DNA of 64,000 nucleotides, taken from Kastovskya adunca ATA6-11-RM4. GTDB taxonomy: Bacteria > Cyanobacteriota > Cyanobacteriia > Cyanobacteriales > Coleofasciculaceae. The stretch is from positions 38,393 to 102,392 of the forward strand of contig JAHHHJ010000019.1 of NCBI GenBank assembly GCA_019359445.1, written 5' to 3'. Under the pieces are notes generated by a model, which did no database searches, was not told the origin of the DNA, and was given only the letters and a program-made list of their open reading frames with translations. Of the stretch, positions 45,954 to 56,889 are shown piece after piece; the stretch's first letter is position 1; every line of letters starts with the position of its first letter. The translations under genes were made by a program, and so were the position numbers.

Positions 45954-47876
45954 TTAGCTGCGCTTAAAGAAGCAGACTGACATGGGTGGCAAGCTGATAT
46001 CTAATGAGTAATGTTGGTTATGCCAGCCAATAGATTCGGCATCCTTACCGCCCAAATTACCAACACCGCTACCACCGTATTCTGGTGCATCGCTGTTGAG
46101 CATTTCTTTCCAGAAACCGCCCTCAGGGACACCAATCCGGTAATTGTGGCGAGGCTCTGGGGTAAAGTTGCAGACGACTAACACTTTCTCCTCAGGGGAT
46201 TTGCCTTTTCTGAGTAAGCTTACGATGCTGTGTTGGTAATCGTCGCAGTCTACCCACTCAAACCCAGCCGGTTCGCAGTCGAGTTCGTGCATAGCAGTTT
46301 CACTGCGGTAAAACTGGTTCAAATCCGCTACCCACTTTTGCAAACCTGCATGAGCAGGGGACTCTAACAGATGCCAGTCTAGGCTGCGGTCGTGATTCCA
46401 TTCGCTCCACTGACCAAACTCGCACCCCATAAAGATCAGCTTTTTGCCGGATTGGCTGTACATGTAGCCAAAGAGCGATCGCAAATTTGCAAATTTTTGC
46501 CAGTAATCCCCCGGCATTTTGCCAATCAACGACCCCTTCCCGTGAACTACTTCATCATGGGAAAGCGGCATCACAAAGTTTTCGTTGAACGCATAAAGCA
46601 TTCTAAATGTCAACTGATTGTGATGATATTTCCGGTAAACCGAGTCATAAGACATGTAGTCGAGGGTGTCGTTCATCCAGCCCATATCCCACTTCATGCC
46701 AAAGCCTAAGCCACCGACATAGAGGGGGCGAGAAACCTGTGCCCAGGAAGTAGACTCTTCAGCGATCGTTTGCACATCCGGGAAGCGCTGGTAAACGGCT
46801 TCATTAAAGCGTTGCAGGAAGGAAACCGCCTCCAGATTTTCTCTACCGCCGTTGATATTGGGAATCCATTCCCCTTCTTTGCGGGAGTAATCCAGGTAAA
46901 GCATCGATGCCACAGCATCCACCCGCAGCCCATCAATATGGCACTTGTCTAGCCAGAAGAAGGCACTACTAATCAGAAAAGAGCGGACTTCATGGCGACC
47001 GTAGTTGAAAATGAAGCTGCCCCAGTCGGGATGGAATCCTTGACGCGGATCGGAATGTTCGTACAAATTCGTCCCATCAAAGAATGCCAGCCCATGCTCA
47101 TCGGTGGGGAAGTGGGAAGGCACCCAATCTAAAATTACGCCAATGTCATGTTGATGCAGGTAGTCCACCAAGTACATAAAGTCTTGGAGAGTACCGTAGC
47201 GGCTAGAAGCGGCAAAGAAGCCTGTGGTTTGATAGCCCCAAGAGCCAAAGAAGGGGTGTTCAGTCACCGGGAGAAACTCAACGTGAGTAAACCCCATTTG
47301 CTGCACGTAGTCAGCCAACTTATGGGCAAGTTCCCGGTAGGAGAGGGAGCGATTGCCATCCTCTGGAACTCGCATCCAAGAGCCGAGATGCACCTCATAA
47401 ACAGACATTGGTGCATTCAAGGCATTGTGACGCCGACGTTTTGCCATCCAATCCTGGTCATTCCAGGTATATTCGGTGTCCCAAATCACTGAGGCAGTCT
47501 TGGGAGGCACTTCATAGGAAATTGCCATCGGGTCAGCTTTTTCAACTTCGTAGCCGTTGTGCTGGGAGACGATGTGGTACTTATATATCTCGCCCTTTTT
47601 CAAACCCGGAATAAAGCCTTGCCAAATTCCTGAATCTCCTCGCTTCTGGAGGGGGTGAGTGTCTCGCCACCAGTTGTTGAAATTGCCTTTGACCGAGACA
47701 CTAGACGCATTCGGTGCCCAGACGGCAAAGTAAGTTCCTTCCACACCGTTGTGGGTCATGGAGTGAGAGCCTAGCTTTTCGTATAAGCCGAAGTGAGACC
47801 CTTCATTGAATAAGAACAGGTCATCATCCGTGATTAAGCTCACGTCAGTGTAAACGTTTGGGTATGTGGTTGTCAT
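45954..47876 (-). CDS. glgB: 1,4-alpha-glucan branching enzyme
   Basis: 640 residues from ATG 47876; 30 more codons are open upstream but overlap the treS gene. Introduces alpha-1,6 branches into glucan, here probably into chains made by GlgE. An E-set N-terminal domain ([20 protein letters not shown]) is followed by the GH13 barrel with the branching-enzyme signatures [16 protein letters not shown] (nucleophile Asp320), TIAEESTSW (acid Glu373) and [12 protein letters not shown] (Asp441), and the usual all-beta C-terminal domain. The start lies 8 bp after the treS stop, with AAGGA in the end of treS serving as its ribosome-binding site, so translation is likely coupled. Confidence 0.96.
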   Translation of the reverse strand: MTTTYPNVYTDVSLITDDDLFLFNEGSHFGLYEKLGSHSMTHNGVEGTYFAVWAPNASSVSVKGNFNNWWRDTHPLQKRGDSGIWQGFIPGLKKGEIYKYHIVSQHNGYEVEKADPMAISYEVPPKTASVIWDTEYTWNDQDWMAKRRRHNALNAPMSVYEVHLGSWMRVPEDGNRSLSYRELAHKLADYVQQMGFTHVEFLPVTEHPFFGSWGYQTTGFFAASSRYGTLQDFMYLVDYLHQHDIGVILDWVPSHFPTDEHGLAFFDGTNLYEHSDPRQGFHPDWGSFIFNYGRHEVRSFLISSAFFWLDKCHIDGLRVDAVASMLYLDYSRKEGEWIPNINGGRENLEAVSFLQRFNEAVYQRFPDVQTIAEESTSWAQVSRPLYVGGLGFGMKWDMGWMNDTLDYMSYDSVYRKYHHNQLTFRMLYAFNENFVMPLSHDEVVHGKGSLIGKMPGDYWQKFANLRSLFGYMYSQSGKKLIFMGCEFGQWSEWNHDRSLDWHLLESPAHAGLQKWVADLNQFYRSETAMHELDCEPAGFEWVDCDDYQHSIVSLLRKGKSPEEKVLVVCNFTPEPRHNYRIGVPEGGFWKEMLNSDAPEYGGSGVGNLGGKDAESIGWHNQHYSLDISLPPMSVCFFKRS

Positions 47877-47884
47877 AACTAAAT

Positions 47885-50800
47885 TTAAGATCCTTGTGGT
47901 TTCCAATTGCTTAACGCGGAAGACTCTAATAACTGGAGAATCCGCTTCAGGGGAATATCTACCCAATCTGGGCGATTATTCAGTTCGTAGCCCAACTCAT
48001 AAATTGACTTCTCAAACAGATAAGCATCGAGAAGTACTTGCAACTCTTGGTTAGTCTTGGGGATGAATGAGGCATCGCTGGCTGTTGCTAGATAAGTATT
48101 CATGTAGGTGTTACTTACCCACTCAAACCAGAACTGCGACCATTGCTCCATCACTTGTTGGTTGTCGGGGCGAATCAGTCCGTTTTCGACTTCATTGCGG
48201 AACGCCAGGGTGATGGCGTAGTTGAAGGATTGCAACATTCCGGCAACATCCCGCAGGGGCGATCGCTTCATCCGTCGTTCACCTAAAGGACGGGCGGGTT
48301 CTCCCTCGAAGTCAATAATGATAAAGTCTTTACCCGTAAACAGCACTTGTCCGAGGTGGTAGTCTCCATGACAGCGGATTCGCATTGCCGTGATCTTTTG
48401 ATTCACCAAGGCTTTGAAGCGATCCATAATCTGCTCGTGGCGATTGAGAATCGTCTGCGCCAACTGTTGCGTCTCCGGTGGGAGTACGTCCAGCCGCTTT
48501 TTCAACAACAGCAATACCTGCCCGGTGAGGTTACGCATGTACTGATAAATCGAGCGCTGGTAGAACGAGGAAAACGCCTCTGGGGCAAAGTTAGGATTTT
48601 CCGTATCTGACGCTAAGGCAAGATGCAGTTCGGCTGTGCGCTGTGCCAAGAGTTCGGTACTACTTAAGTAGTTAGCGATCGCGTCGTAACCAATCGGGGG
48701 ATTTTCTGCATTCGGCTGCCCGCTTAGAGCTTCTGAGGGAAGTTGTATCTGCTGCAACTGCTCTTCGGGCAGTAGCATCACATGCTCGAAGTAATCCCGT
48801 AGACCATCAAGGGTGTAAGACCAAGCATCTCTGGTATCTGGGATAAATTCTTGTAATATCCCCAGAGTTATCATGCCCCCGTCTGAGGTGCGGTACTCTA
48901 AGGCACCTGCAACTGCCGCAAAGTGTTCTAAGACTTTTTTCTCGGTCAGGAAGCGTCCGATTTCTAGATCGGGGTTAATACCTTCTTCAACTTTGCGGAA
49001 CAGTTTGAGGATCAGGCGATCGCCATAATTGATCGAAGAATTGCTCTGTTCGCCCCGTAGCAGCGATGGCTCTAAGTGCGTCCCATTGAGACCCATGTTT
49101 TTGAGTACATCAGTAGACAGGGTTACTAAGTCCCCATGCTTCCCGGAGAACTTATGATGGTGGGCGATCGCCTCTAAGGGAATATTCAAAAAGTCCTTAT
49201 CAAAGAGAGCCTCGTACAGCACGCCACCCGTGTCTTGTCCTCGAATTTGGATGTTAGCCACCCCGTGCTCGTATTGAGCGCCGACCTGTTCGCTTCCCAC
49301 CGCTTCTTCCCCATAAGCTAGTGGCAACATATAAGTTTCGGGATCGCCTTCGGTGTACTCCACCTGTAGCAGCACCAAGTAGCCTTTATCTTCCTTGAAA
49401 GGCACAGGGATGGTTTCTCTGATATGGGTAGAGCGAATCTTCCGCGCCTTACCCCCAAACCAGCGACAGCTATAGAGATAATCTGCCAAGATCGACTCCA
49501 TCGTCGTTTTCGCTTCTGAGGCAGAAAATACCGTTTCCCAGCGGTCATTAACCACCACCGGGGAATGGGGTTTGTAAGTTTGAGGCATTTGCAGTTCTGC
49601 AGCTTGCGCCTGGAGGGTGAACCAATAAAAGGCGTGGGGGCCAAGGCTGAGGAAGTAAGGCTCCTCGCTGATTTCTGGAAACTCGGTACGACCAAAAATC
49701 TCAACTGGTTTCATGCCCGAAAAGGCGGATAAATCGACCTCTACTGCTTGGATAAAGCGGGACAAGTTCGCCACCACCAAGATATGTTCTCCGGCGTAGG
49801 TGCGCGTGAAGGCAAGCACTTTGCGATTTTCTGGGTGCAAAAATTCAAAGCTGCCGCGACCGAAGGCTTGGAAGCGCTGGCGGATGCCCAACATGCGTTT
49901 TGTCCACCACCAGAGGGAGTTGGAGTTGGCTTGTTGCGTCTCGACGTTAACGGCTTCGTAGTGATGTTCCGGATCGATAATTACCGGGAGATAAAGCTTT
50001 TGGGGATTGGCGCGACTAAAGCCGGCGTTGCGGTCTGCACTCCACTGCATCGGCGTGCGGACACCATTGCGATCGCCTAGATAAATGTTATCTCCCATGC
50101 CGATTTCATCCCCGTAGTAAATCACGGGGGTGCCGGGGAGAGCCAGCAATAGACAATTCATCAACTCAATTTGGTTGCGGTTACTCGCCATCAAGGGAGT
50201 GAGTCGGCGGCGAATCCCCAAATTGATTCTTGCCTGGGTATCTTTGGCATAGACCCGATACATATAGTCTCGGTCTTCATCGGTGACCATTTCCAGGGTC
50301 AGTTCATCATGGTTCCGCAAAAACAGCGCCCACTGACAGTTATCCGGAACCTGGGGAGTCTGCTGGATAATATCAATGAGGGGAAAACTATCCTCCATTT
50401 TCAGCGCCATGAATAGCCGAGGCATCAAGGGGAAATGGAAGTTCATGTGACACTCATTCCCTTGACCGTAATACTCAGCGGCATCTTCGGGCCACTGATT
50501 TGCCTCCGCTAGGAGCATCCGGTTGGAGAATTTTTCGTCTACATGCGATCGCATTTGCTTCAGAAACTCATGGGTTTCTGGCAGGTTCTCGCAATTCGTC
50601 CCCTCTCGTTCGTACAGATAGGGCACCGCATCCATACGTAGCCCATCAACTCCCATTCCTAACCAGAAATCGAGGACATCGAATACCGCTTCGCGCACCG
50701 CTGGATTATCGTAGTTAAGATCCGGCTGGTGAGAATAAAAGCGATGCCAGTAGTAAGCCTTGGCAACCGGGTCCCAAGCCCAGTTAGACGTCTCGAAATC

Positions 50801-51253
50801 TTGGAAGATAATTCGAGCTTCTTTGTACTTATCGGGAGTGTCACTCCAGACATAAAAATCCCGCTCCGGACTGCCCTCAGGGGCGAGGCGTGCTCGCTGA
50901 AACCAAGGATGCTGGTCGGAGGTATGGTTGATGATTAATTCAATAATTACGCGGATGCCCCGTTGGTGGGCAGCCTCTAAAAATTCTTTAAAATCATCTA
51001 ATGTCCCGTAAATCGGGTTGACGTTGTGATAGTCAGAAATATCGTAGCCATCATCCCGCAGGGGCGACGGAAAAAAGGGTAACAACCACACAGCGGTGAT
51101 GCCCAAATCTTGCAGGTAATCTAGCTTTCCAGTCAGTCCCCGAAAGTCACCAATACCATCACCATTGCTATCGGCAAAAGCGCGAACTGGCGCTTCGTAG
51201 ATAATGGCATCTTTAAACCACAGGGGATCGTCGTTCAGCATCAAGTTTGTCAT
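47885..51253 (-). CDS. treS: trehalose synthase/maltokinase fusion (TreS-Mak)
   Basis: 1122 residues, a fusion. The N-terminal GH13 part (about 1-550) is TreS, interconverting trehalose and maltose: [20 protein letters not shown], then [14 protein letters not shown] (nucleophile Asp208), [11 protein letters not shown] (acid Glu250) and [10 protein letters not shown] (Asp316). The C-terminal part (about 595-1110) is a maltokinase, phosphorylating maltose with ATP to maltose-1-phosphate: [13 protein letters not shown], the catalytic loop [12 protein letters not shown], the metal-binding IDFEGEP and [10 protein letters not shown]. In many actinobacteria these are two proteins; fusions are known. 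It lies between glgE (upstream, 100 bp) and glgB (8 bp). Confidence 0.96.
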   Translation of the reverse strand: MTNLMLNDDPLWFKDAIIYEAPVRAFADSNGDGIGDFRGLTGKLDYLQDLGITAVWLLPFFPSPLRDDGYDISDYHNVNPIYGTLDDFKEFLEAAHQRGIRVIIELIINHTSDQHPWFQRARLAPEGSPERDFYVWSDTPDKYKEARIIFQDFETSNWAWDPVAKAYYWHRFYSHQPDLNYDNPAVREAVFDVLDFWLGMGVDGLRMDAVPYLYEREGTNCENLPETHEFLKQMRSHVDEKFSNRMLLAEANQWPEDAAEYYGQGNECHMNFHFPLMPRLFMALKMEDSFPLIDIIQQTPQVPDNCQWALFLRNHDELTLEMVTDEDRDYMYRVYAKDTQARINLGIRRRLTPLMASNRNQIELMNCLLLALPGTPVIYYGDEIGMGDNIYLGDRNGVRTPMQWSADRNAGFSRANPQKLYLPVIIDPEHHYEAVNVETQQANSNSLWWWTKRMLGIRQRFQAFGRGSFEFLHPENRKVLAFTRTYAGEHILVVANLSRFIQAVEVDLSAFSGMKPVEIFGRTEFPEISEEPYFLSLGPHAFYWFTLQAQAAELQMPQTYKPHSPVVVNDRWETVFSASEAKTTMESILADYLYSCRWFGGKARKIRSTHIRETIPVPFKEDKGYLVLLQVEYTEGDPETYMLPLAYGEEAVGSEQVGAQYEHGVANIQIRGQDTGGVLYEALFDKDFLNIPLEAIAHHHKFSGKHGDLVTLSTDVLKNMGLNGTHLEPSLLRGEQSNSSINYGDRLILKLFRKVEEGINPDLEIGRFLTEKKVLEHFAAVAGALEYRTSDGGMITLGILQEFIPDTRDAWSYTLDGLRDYFEHVMLLPEEQLQQIQLPSEALSGQPNAENPPIGYDAIANYLSSTELLAQRTAELHLALASDTENPNFAPEAFSSFYQRSIYQYMRNLTGQVLLLLKKRLDVLPPETQQLAQTILNRHEQIMDRFKALVNQKITAMRIRCHGDYHLGQVLFTGKDFIIIDFEGEPARPLGERRMKRSPLRDVAGMLQSFNYAITLAFRNEVENGLIRPDNQQVMEQWSQFWFEWVSNTYMNTYLATASDASFIPKTNQELQVLLDAYLFEKSIYELGYELNNRPDWVDIPLKRILQLLESSALSNWKPQGS

Positions 51254-51353
51254 TTGTCAGTCTTGTCTTAACGTTTCTAGGTAGATAGCGAGTGGCGCGT
51301 GCGCTCTCGAAAAAACCATTAGCAATGCTTCGAGAGCACAATTTCTATTACAG

Positions 51354-53312
51354 TTACTGTTTGAGCCAGAAAACATGAGCCGGAATTGCCCGAGGATCTA
51401 GCTCCACATAGTTGCGATCGCCTGACCAGGTATAGTGGGCATCATTGAGCATGTCGTGAAGCTGGTAAGGCTGGTAAGGGTAGATCCCCAAGGATTCTAG
51501 GGGCAAACTCACCCAACCCGATTGAGTATTGTAGGGGTCAAGGTTCACAATCATCAGCATCACATCAGAGGAATCCTCCGTTTGCTTGCTGTAACAGATA
51601 ATCTGCTCGTTATCAGTGGTGTGAAATTTCAAGCTACCGTCACTTTGCAATGCCGGATGTTTGTGACGAGCTTGATTCACCCGTGCAACCAAATACTTGA
51701 TGCTGTAAGGGCTATTTAAATCCCAATCCCGGATTTGATACTTCTCCGAGTTCAGATACTCTTCGCTTCCTGGCTTCAGCGCCCGGTTTTCACAAACCTC
51801 AAAAGCTGGGCCATAAATCCCGTAGCTCGCTCCCAAGGTGCCAGCGAGAACCAATCTGATTTTAAACGCCGCTTGCCCCCCATGTTGGAGAAACTTATGC
51901 AAAATGTCGGGAGTGTTGGGCCAAAGGTTGGGGCGAAAGAACTGATGAACTTTGGTCTGCGTCAGTTCTGTGAAATACTCGGTCAGCTCCCACTTTGCCG
52001 TGCGCCAAGTGAAATAAGTATAAGACTGGGTGAATCCCATCTTTCCTAAGCGATACATCACCTTGGGACGGGTGAAAGATTCTGACAGGAAAAGCACCTC
52101 CGGATGGGTTTGCTTGACTTCCTCAATCATCCACTCCCAAAACGGAAAGGCTTTGGTATGAGGATTGTCCACTCGAAAGATTTTTACTCCCCGGTCAACC
52201 CAAAACAGCACGACGCTTTTTAGTTCTTCCCAAAGGTTCTGCCAGTCTTCGGTTTCAAAATCAATCGGGTAAATGTCTTGATACTTCTTAGGCGGGTTTT
52301 CAGCGTACTGAATCGTACCATCAGGTCGATGCTTAAACCACTGGGGATGCTCCTTTACATAAGGATGATCCGGCGTGCATTGATAAGCTAAGTCTAAGGC
52401 AATCTCCATCCCGTACTCTTGGGCTTTGCGAACTAACTGCTGGAAATCTTCTAAAGTACCGAGTTTGGGGTGAACCGATTTGTGTCCTCCCTCAGAGGAG
52501 CCAATGCCCCAAGGCACTCCCACATCATCGGGTTCGGCAGTCGTGGTATTGTTTTTACCTTTGCGAAAGGTATAGCCAACGGGATGAATGGGCGGTAGGT
52601 AGAGGACATCAAAGCCCATTTCAGCAACATAGGGCAAGTGCTCGATACAGTCTATGAGCGTGCCGTGCTGTCCTGGTGCGCCGCAGGAGCGAGGAAACAG
52701 TTCGTACCAGCTACTAAAGCGGGCTTTCTCCCGATCTACGGTAATTTTGAGTTCTTTTTCGTAACTTGTTGCCAATTCCCGGTCGGGGTACTGAGTCATG
52801 AGAGCAATTCGCTCCTCTGACAGGGTTTGCATGTAGGGAATGTCTGCACCCTCTTTTTGCTGAGAACGGATAGTCATCGCCCAGTTTTTCAACTGTTCAG
52901 CATCTTGACCCGACGCCCGCTGACTTCCTTGCTCGATCAGTTCTGCACCTACGAGCCAATCTAGGGACACATCTTGCCCCGCCTCAATTTTCTTAATGAT
53001 GTCTCGTCGCCAAGACTTAAAGTGGTCAACCCAACCCATAACGGTGTAGACATAGCGACCCATCTCGGAAACGGTGAATTCCCCTTGCCAGCGGTCGTTG
53101 ACGAGGGGAGACAGCGGCGCTTCTAGCCACTGTTGGGATGTTTCCGGACGATACAAAATGACGCCAGAAATCGCATCATGGCTATCGCAGAACATATCGA
53201 CTTCCACCCGGACTTCCTCTCCGACTGTCCGTTTGATGGCAAAACGACCGCCGTTGATTTCTGGTGAGACTTCTTCAATCTGGACTCTTTTTCTCCCTTC
53301 AGTAGGCAGCAT
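51354..53312 (-). CDS. glgE: alpha-1,4-glucan:maltose-1-phosphate maltosyltransferase
   Basis: 652 residues from ATG 53312; GTG 53321 is in frame but only 3 bases from the GGAG. GlgE transfers maltosyl units from maltose-1-phosphate to growing alpha-1,4-glucan, an alternative to the ADP-glucose route. The beginning (RFAIKRTVGEEVRVEVDMFCDSHD, GRYVYTVMGWVDHFKSWRRD) is the family's N-terminal domain. The barrel shows the GlgE nucleophile motif VKIFRVDNPHTKAFPFWEW (Asp382) and the acid motif FLSESFTRPKVMYRLGK (Glu411). Here it begins an apparent operon glgE-treS/mak-glgB, which fits the known pathway order. Confidence 0.96.
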   Translation of the reverse strand: MLPTEGRKRVQIEEVSPEINGGRFAIKRTVGEEVRVEVDMFCDSHDAISGVILYRPETSQQWLEAPLSPLVNDRWQGEFTVSEMGRYVYTVMGWVDHFKSWRRDIIKKIEAGQDVSLDWLVGAELIEQGSQRASGQDAEQLKNWAMTIRSQQKEGADIPYMQTLSEERIALMTQYPDRELATSYEKELKITVDREKARFSSWYELFPRSCGAPGQHGTLIDCIEHLPYVAEMGFDVLYLPPIHPVGYTFRKGKNNTTTAEPDDVGVPWGIGSSEGGHKSVHPKLGTLEDFQQLVRKAQEYGMEIALDLAYQCTPDHPYVKEHPQWFKHRPDGTIQYAENPPKKYQDIYPIDFETEDWQNLWEELKSVVLFWVDRGVKIFRVDNPHTKAFPFWEWMIEEVKQTHPEVLFLSESFTRPKVMYRLGKMGFTQSYTYFTWRTAKWELTEYFTELTQTKVHQFFRPNLWPNTPDILHKFLQHGGQAAFKIRLVLAGTLGASYGIYGPAFEVCENRALKPGSEEYLNSEKYQIRDWDLNSPYSIKYLVARVNQARHKHPALQSDGSLKFHTTDNEQIICYSKQTEDSSDVMLMIVNLDPYNTQSGWVSLPLESLGIYPYQPYQLHDMLNDAHYTWSGDRNYVELDPRAIPAHVFWLKQ

Positions 53313-53616
53313 GTATAGCACCGTCTCCTTTTACTTTGTTTCAAACAGCAACGGATAATCTCCGCTGACCCGATAGAATGGGTCTGCCTGAAAAGATTCT
53401 TAATGATATTGGACTAAAAAACATGAGTCTTTAGGTTTAAATAATTGATTTCCAGCGGCAAATAAAATTAAATCTTTTTAAAGGTTTGGTAAAGATTGCT
53501 ATTATCAACCTCTGACACAGATTACTTCCTGGTAAAGGCAGAGGTTTTAGAGCAGGCGGGTTTGCTATTGTCTCAGTCGGGTCATTCCTTCTAGACCCAA
53601 GGAGAAGCAAAAGTCT

Positions 53617-54345
53617 GTGATTGTGAACCAACATCAGAAAGGGTGGGAGATAATTTACCATCGCGCCCATGCCTTGCTAGCGGCGCAACTGGCAGGACAA
53701 TGGCGGAGAAAGGATTCTCCCCCGCGCTTGTATGAGACAGTAGCCGCTATTTCCCACCACGATGACTTGGAACGGGAATGGGAAAGCGACCAACTCACCC
53801 CGGCGGGCGCACCGCTGGATTTTACCCTCAATACAGAAACATCGATTAAGCAGCTTCGCGAACATGTGAAGAATGCTCTCTACCGAGGACGGTGGGTAGC
53901 GATGTTAATTTCTATGCATATTAGCTTTCTGACTGAAGGCAAGCGGGGAGAGTCGGAGGAAATGGATAGCTTCCTAGATGAACAACTGGAACATCAAAAA
54001 CGCTGGCGACAAGAGTTGGGACTAACAAAGAAAGACGCTGATGCAGCTTATGCATTTATGGGGTGGTGCGATCGCTTATCGCTAATTCTCTGCCAACGTC
54101 ACCTGCCCGCAGGAGAACGTGCCTTAGAAATCACCACCGGGCCTAGCGGCAAGCGCTACGACGTGACAGAGCGCAGCGACGGGCGCGTTATCGTCACTCC
54201 TTGGCCCTTTGAAGACGATGAGTTTACCGTGAATGTCGAAGTTTCCTACCTAGATCAGGTCAAATTCGACAGCAACACCGCCCTCACCGAAGCTTTGCAA
54301 GCTGCCCCCCGCGACCTACTGGAGTGGACGTTTGTGAAGTCCTAA
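53617..54345 (+). CDS. DUF3891 family protein
   Basis: 242 residues from GTG, with AAGGAG about 14 bases upstream. Cytoplasmic, no signal. The N-terminal half carries histidines in an arrangement seen in this family (RAHALLAAQLAGQW, AISHHDDLE), suggesting a metal-dependent hydrolase-like helical fold related to HD domains, but activity is not established. RALEITTGPSGKRYDVTERS and the C-terminal VIVTPWPFEDDEFTVNVE are also typical. It is divergent from glgE across a 300-bp gap, and neighbouring genes suggest, without proving, a role in sugar metabolism. Confidence 0.85.
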   Translation: MIVNQHQKGWEIIYHRAHALLAAQLAGQWRRKDSPPRLYETVAAISHHDDLEREWESDQLTPAGAPLDFTLNTETSIKQLREHVKNALYRGRWVAMLISMHISFLTEGKRGESEEMDSFLDEQLEHQKRWRQELGLTKKDADAAYAFMGWCDRLSLILCQRHLPAGERALEITTGPSGKRYDVTERSDGRVIVTPWPFEDDEFTVNVEVSYLDQVKFDSNTALTEALQAAPRDLLEWTFVKS

Positions 54346-54375
54346 GCTGTCTTTCCCCATCGGGATGACAGCGAT

Positions 54376-54502
54376 CGGTTGATTAGACCTCTTGCAAAAA
54401 TGTACCAGACCCCTCCCCAACCCTCCCCTTAGTAAGGGGAGGGGGCAAGATTTCAAGTCTCCCCCCTTATTAAGGGGGGATTAAGGGGGGTCTATTGACC
54501 CA
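54376..54502. repeat. dispersed hairpin repeat, copy 2
   Basis: Begins GATTAGACCTCTTGCAAAAA and contains CCCTCCCCTTAGTAAGGGGA and CCCCCCTTATTAAGGGGGG hairpins before TCTATTGACC. Same organisation as the element at 19100-19235, in the reverse orientation. Confidence 0.75.
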
Positions 54503-54557
54503 CAACCCATAGGTGTGTAGGGACGCAAAGCTTGGTGTCCCTACCGAACACCCTTCC

Positions 54558-56507
54558 TCACGCTTCTCGTCCAGACGCCCATGTATCCCGCCACTTAACA
54601 GTTCCCTCACTGGCAATCACCCAGCGACGCGCGACGAGATTTTCTCGTAGGGGGGCTTTTCCTTCCCGCCACATGGCGTACTTATAAGCAATTGGCTTGC
54701 CGACACTTTCATCGAAGGGAATTTCTCCAAAACAGGTGTTGGTGTTGATGTATTCCAAGGGGTAAGCCTTAGCAATATCCCAGTTACCCAACTCCGGACA
54801 ATCTCCCGTTACTACAACGATTTCTCCTGGCTGCGTTTGGATGCCATTAAGTTGCACTCGTACAATGGTTTGTCCCTTTACCCGCTCCCCTACATGACTA
54901 AGGACAATGATTTGGTGGGAATCGAGTTCTAGGTTTGGGAGTTGCCCATCTATGACTTCATACTTGTTCCGCGTCATCACACAGGTATGTTCGCCGTCGG
55001 GTAACTCGGTATCGACGGCTTCTATTGTGACGGGTTCTCCCCGATTCATCGCCACAAAACAGCAAGAATCCCGATAACGCCGCACGTAACAGTAGACATC
55101 CGGCGTCAGATACTTTTGCCACTGGCTCCCCATAGAAACCGCTGGATTGAGTCGCCGCAAGCCTGAGAGTAAGCGAATATCCCGGTAAAGGGGTGATTCC
55201 GTGTCCCAAGATTCCATCATTGGGCGGTTGTAGGGGTCGTTGTTTCCGTAAGGGTTGTCGTCCCCATTGGTGTCATTGTGGAGATACTGTTCAGTACCGT
55301 AGTAGATGCAGGGGATACCGCGAGAAGTCATCAACAACGCGATCGCTAAATGCAACGCTTTCGGATCGGGATTTAGCGTCCCGAAGCGATGCACATCGTG
55401 ATTATCGATAAACGTAATCAGTTCTGTTGCCCCGCTGTAGCGATAATCTTGATCGAGAATATTTTGCACTAAGTGGAATCCGTCAGGGTCATAACTTCCT
55501 AATGCCAAGCGGATCGCCATACAAAGACCAAAATCTAAAAGGGTCATCCCAGAATCATTAGCAAATTCCACGGAGTCATTACTGGGATGACTATTAATCC
55601 ACTCACCAAAGATGAATACATCCGGTTTATGGCTTTGAATATCGGCATTAAATTCTTGCCAGAACCAGATCGGCATGTGCTTCACTGTATCGACGCGCAA
55701 GGCATCCACACCCCGGTCTAGCCATTGCTTAATCGCTGACTTAATGTAGTTGCGATACTCACTATTGTTTTCGTTGAATGTTGCCAGACCAGACAATTCG
55801 CAATTTTGCACCTGCCAGTCATCTTCCCAGTTTGTCACTTCACCATAATGGTGATACCAGTTATTTTTATCGTTGTTAAAGTCAGCAATTAACTCACCAT
55901 CGTCATAGAGGAGACCTTTTTTACCGCTAATATCGGGGCTACTGTGGTTACAAACGACATCCAGTATCAGCTTCATTTTTCGCTGATGCAACTCTTCAAT
56001 CAAACGGTCAAAAATGGTGTTTTTTGTTTCCTGGCTTTTATTAAGAGACGGTTCATCATCTTTATGAATGAAGCGAGGATTAATTCTTTTAAAGTCTTGC
56101 GTCCAATAGCCGTGAATTGCCGCACTTTCAATAAACAGGTCTTCAATTTGTTCAAATAAGGGAGTTAGCCAAATAGCCGTGACTCCTAAATTTTTTAAGT
56201 AGTCAAGTTTATCAATAATACCTTGCAGATCGCCGCCCCAATATTTTCCCCATTCTTGTTTTTCGGGGTCATAAAGTTCTGGATTAGGCCCTTCATTGTT
56301 TTCGGGATCGCCATCATAGAAGCGATCGACAACAACAAAGTAGATAGTTTCCTGCCGAAAGGCAATGTCTCTTGTGTAGAGAAACTCTAAATCGATATCG
56401 CTTTCTGGTTTAGTTTCCTCGATTAGTGTATTAAGTTCAGCTTCAACTTTTTCCTCTGTGACTTCGTATTGAGAAGAAGAGGATTGAGGGGAAGGTGTTG
56501 ATACCAT
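54558..56507 (-). CDS. cytoplasmic GH13 alpha-amylase-type enzyme with CBM20
   Basis: 649 residues. No signal peptide, so cytoplasmic. After an acidic 45-residue N terminus, the GH13 barrel starts ETIYFVVVDRFYDGD and has KLILDVVCNHSS, DALRVDTVKHMPIWFW (nucleophile Asp273), FIFGEW (acid Glu302) and FIDNHDVHRFG (Asp371). These resemble cyclodextrin glucanotransferase-type amylases. The C-terminal 100 residues (TIVRVQLNGIQTQPGEIVVV, with CPELGNWDIAKAYPL and a terminal WR block) form a CBM20 starch-binding domain. It probably acts on intracellular glucan granules, either hydrolysing or transglycosylating; specificity cannot be told from sequence. Confidence 0.93.
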   Translation of the reverse strand: MVSTPSPQSSSSQYEVTEEKVEAELNTLIEETKPESDIDLEFLYTRDIAFRQETIYFVVVDRFYDGDPENNEGPNPELYDPEKQEWGKYWGGDLQGIIDKLDYLKNLGVTAIWLTPLFEQIEDLFIESAAIHGYWTQDFKRINPRFIHKDDEPSLNKSQETKNTIFDRLIEELHQRKMKLILDVVCNHSSPDISGKKGLLYDDGELIADFNNDKNNWYHHYGEVTNWEDDWQVQNCELSGLATFNENNSEYRNYIKSAIKQWLDRGVDALRVDTVKHMPIWFWQEFNADIQSHKPDVFIFGEWINSHPSNDSVEFANDSGMTLLDFGLCMAIRLALGSYDPDGFHLVQNILDQDYRYSGATELITFIDNHDVHRFGTLNPDPKALHLAIALLMTSRGIPCIYYGTEQYLHNDTNGDDNPYGNNDPYNRPMMESWDTESPLYRDIRLLSGLRRLNPAVSMGSQWQKYLTPDVYCYVRRYRDSCCFVAMNRGEPVTIEAVDTELPDGEHTCVMTRNKYEVIDGQLPNLELDSHQIIVLSHVGERVKGQTIVRVQLNGIQTQPGEIVVVTGDCPELGNWDIAKAYPLEYINTNTCFGEIPFDESVGKPIAYKYAMWREGKAPLRENLVARRWVIASEGTVKWRDTWASGREA

Positions 56508-56889
56508 AAAGTTGCTTTAATGATGATAAAGGTTTGTCAACTGAATCGAGGTTGGCGTCATTTGTCTGCCAAAGCTGTCTTTTAATAGCAGCTTGATAAA
56601 ATCAATTTTACAAAATGAATTCTTTTTTGTATAGATGGATTGCCAGAGATTGAAAGCTGAGTAGATGATAAGAGGAATGGGGTTATAAAAACTGTTTACT
56701 AGCTAACCAAAAAACTTGTAAGTAAGTAGGGTTTGTTTTCCGGCTATCCAGTTGTTATAAGAAGGCAGAGAACCCAAAGGCGATCGCATCGGTTTTGTGC
56801 CGATCAATTCCCTCGTTGTCGTCAAGCACTTCCGGCTACCCTTGCCTAAAAAATTGACAAATTGGTAAACAAGTGATATAGTCTTCGAG
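56508..56889. other. 380-bp region upstream of the amylase gene
   Basis: AT-rich, no ORF. It must hold the amylase promoter and, toward its right end, the promoter of the riboswitch transcript. Confidence 0.35.
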
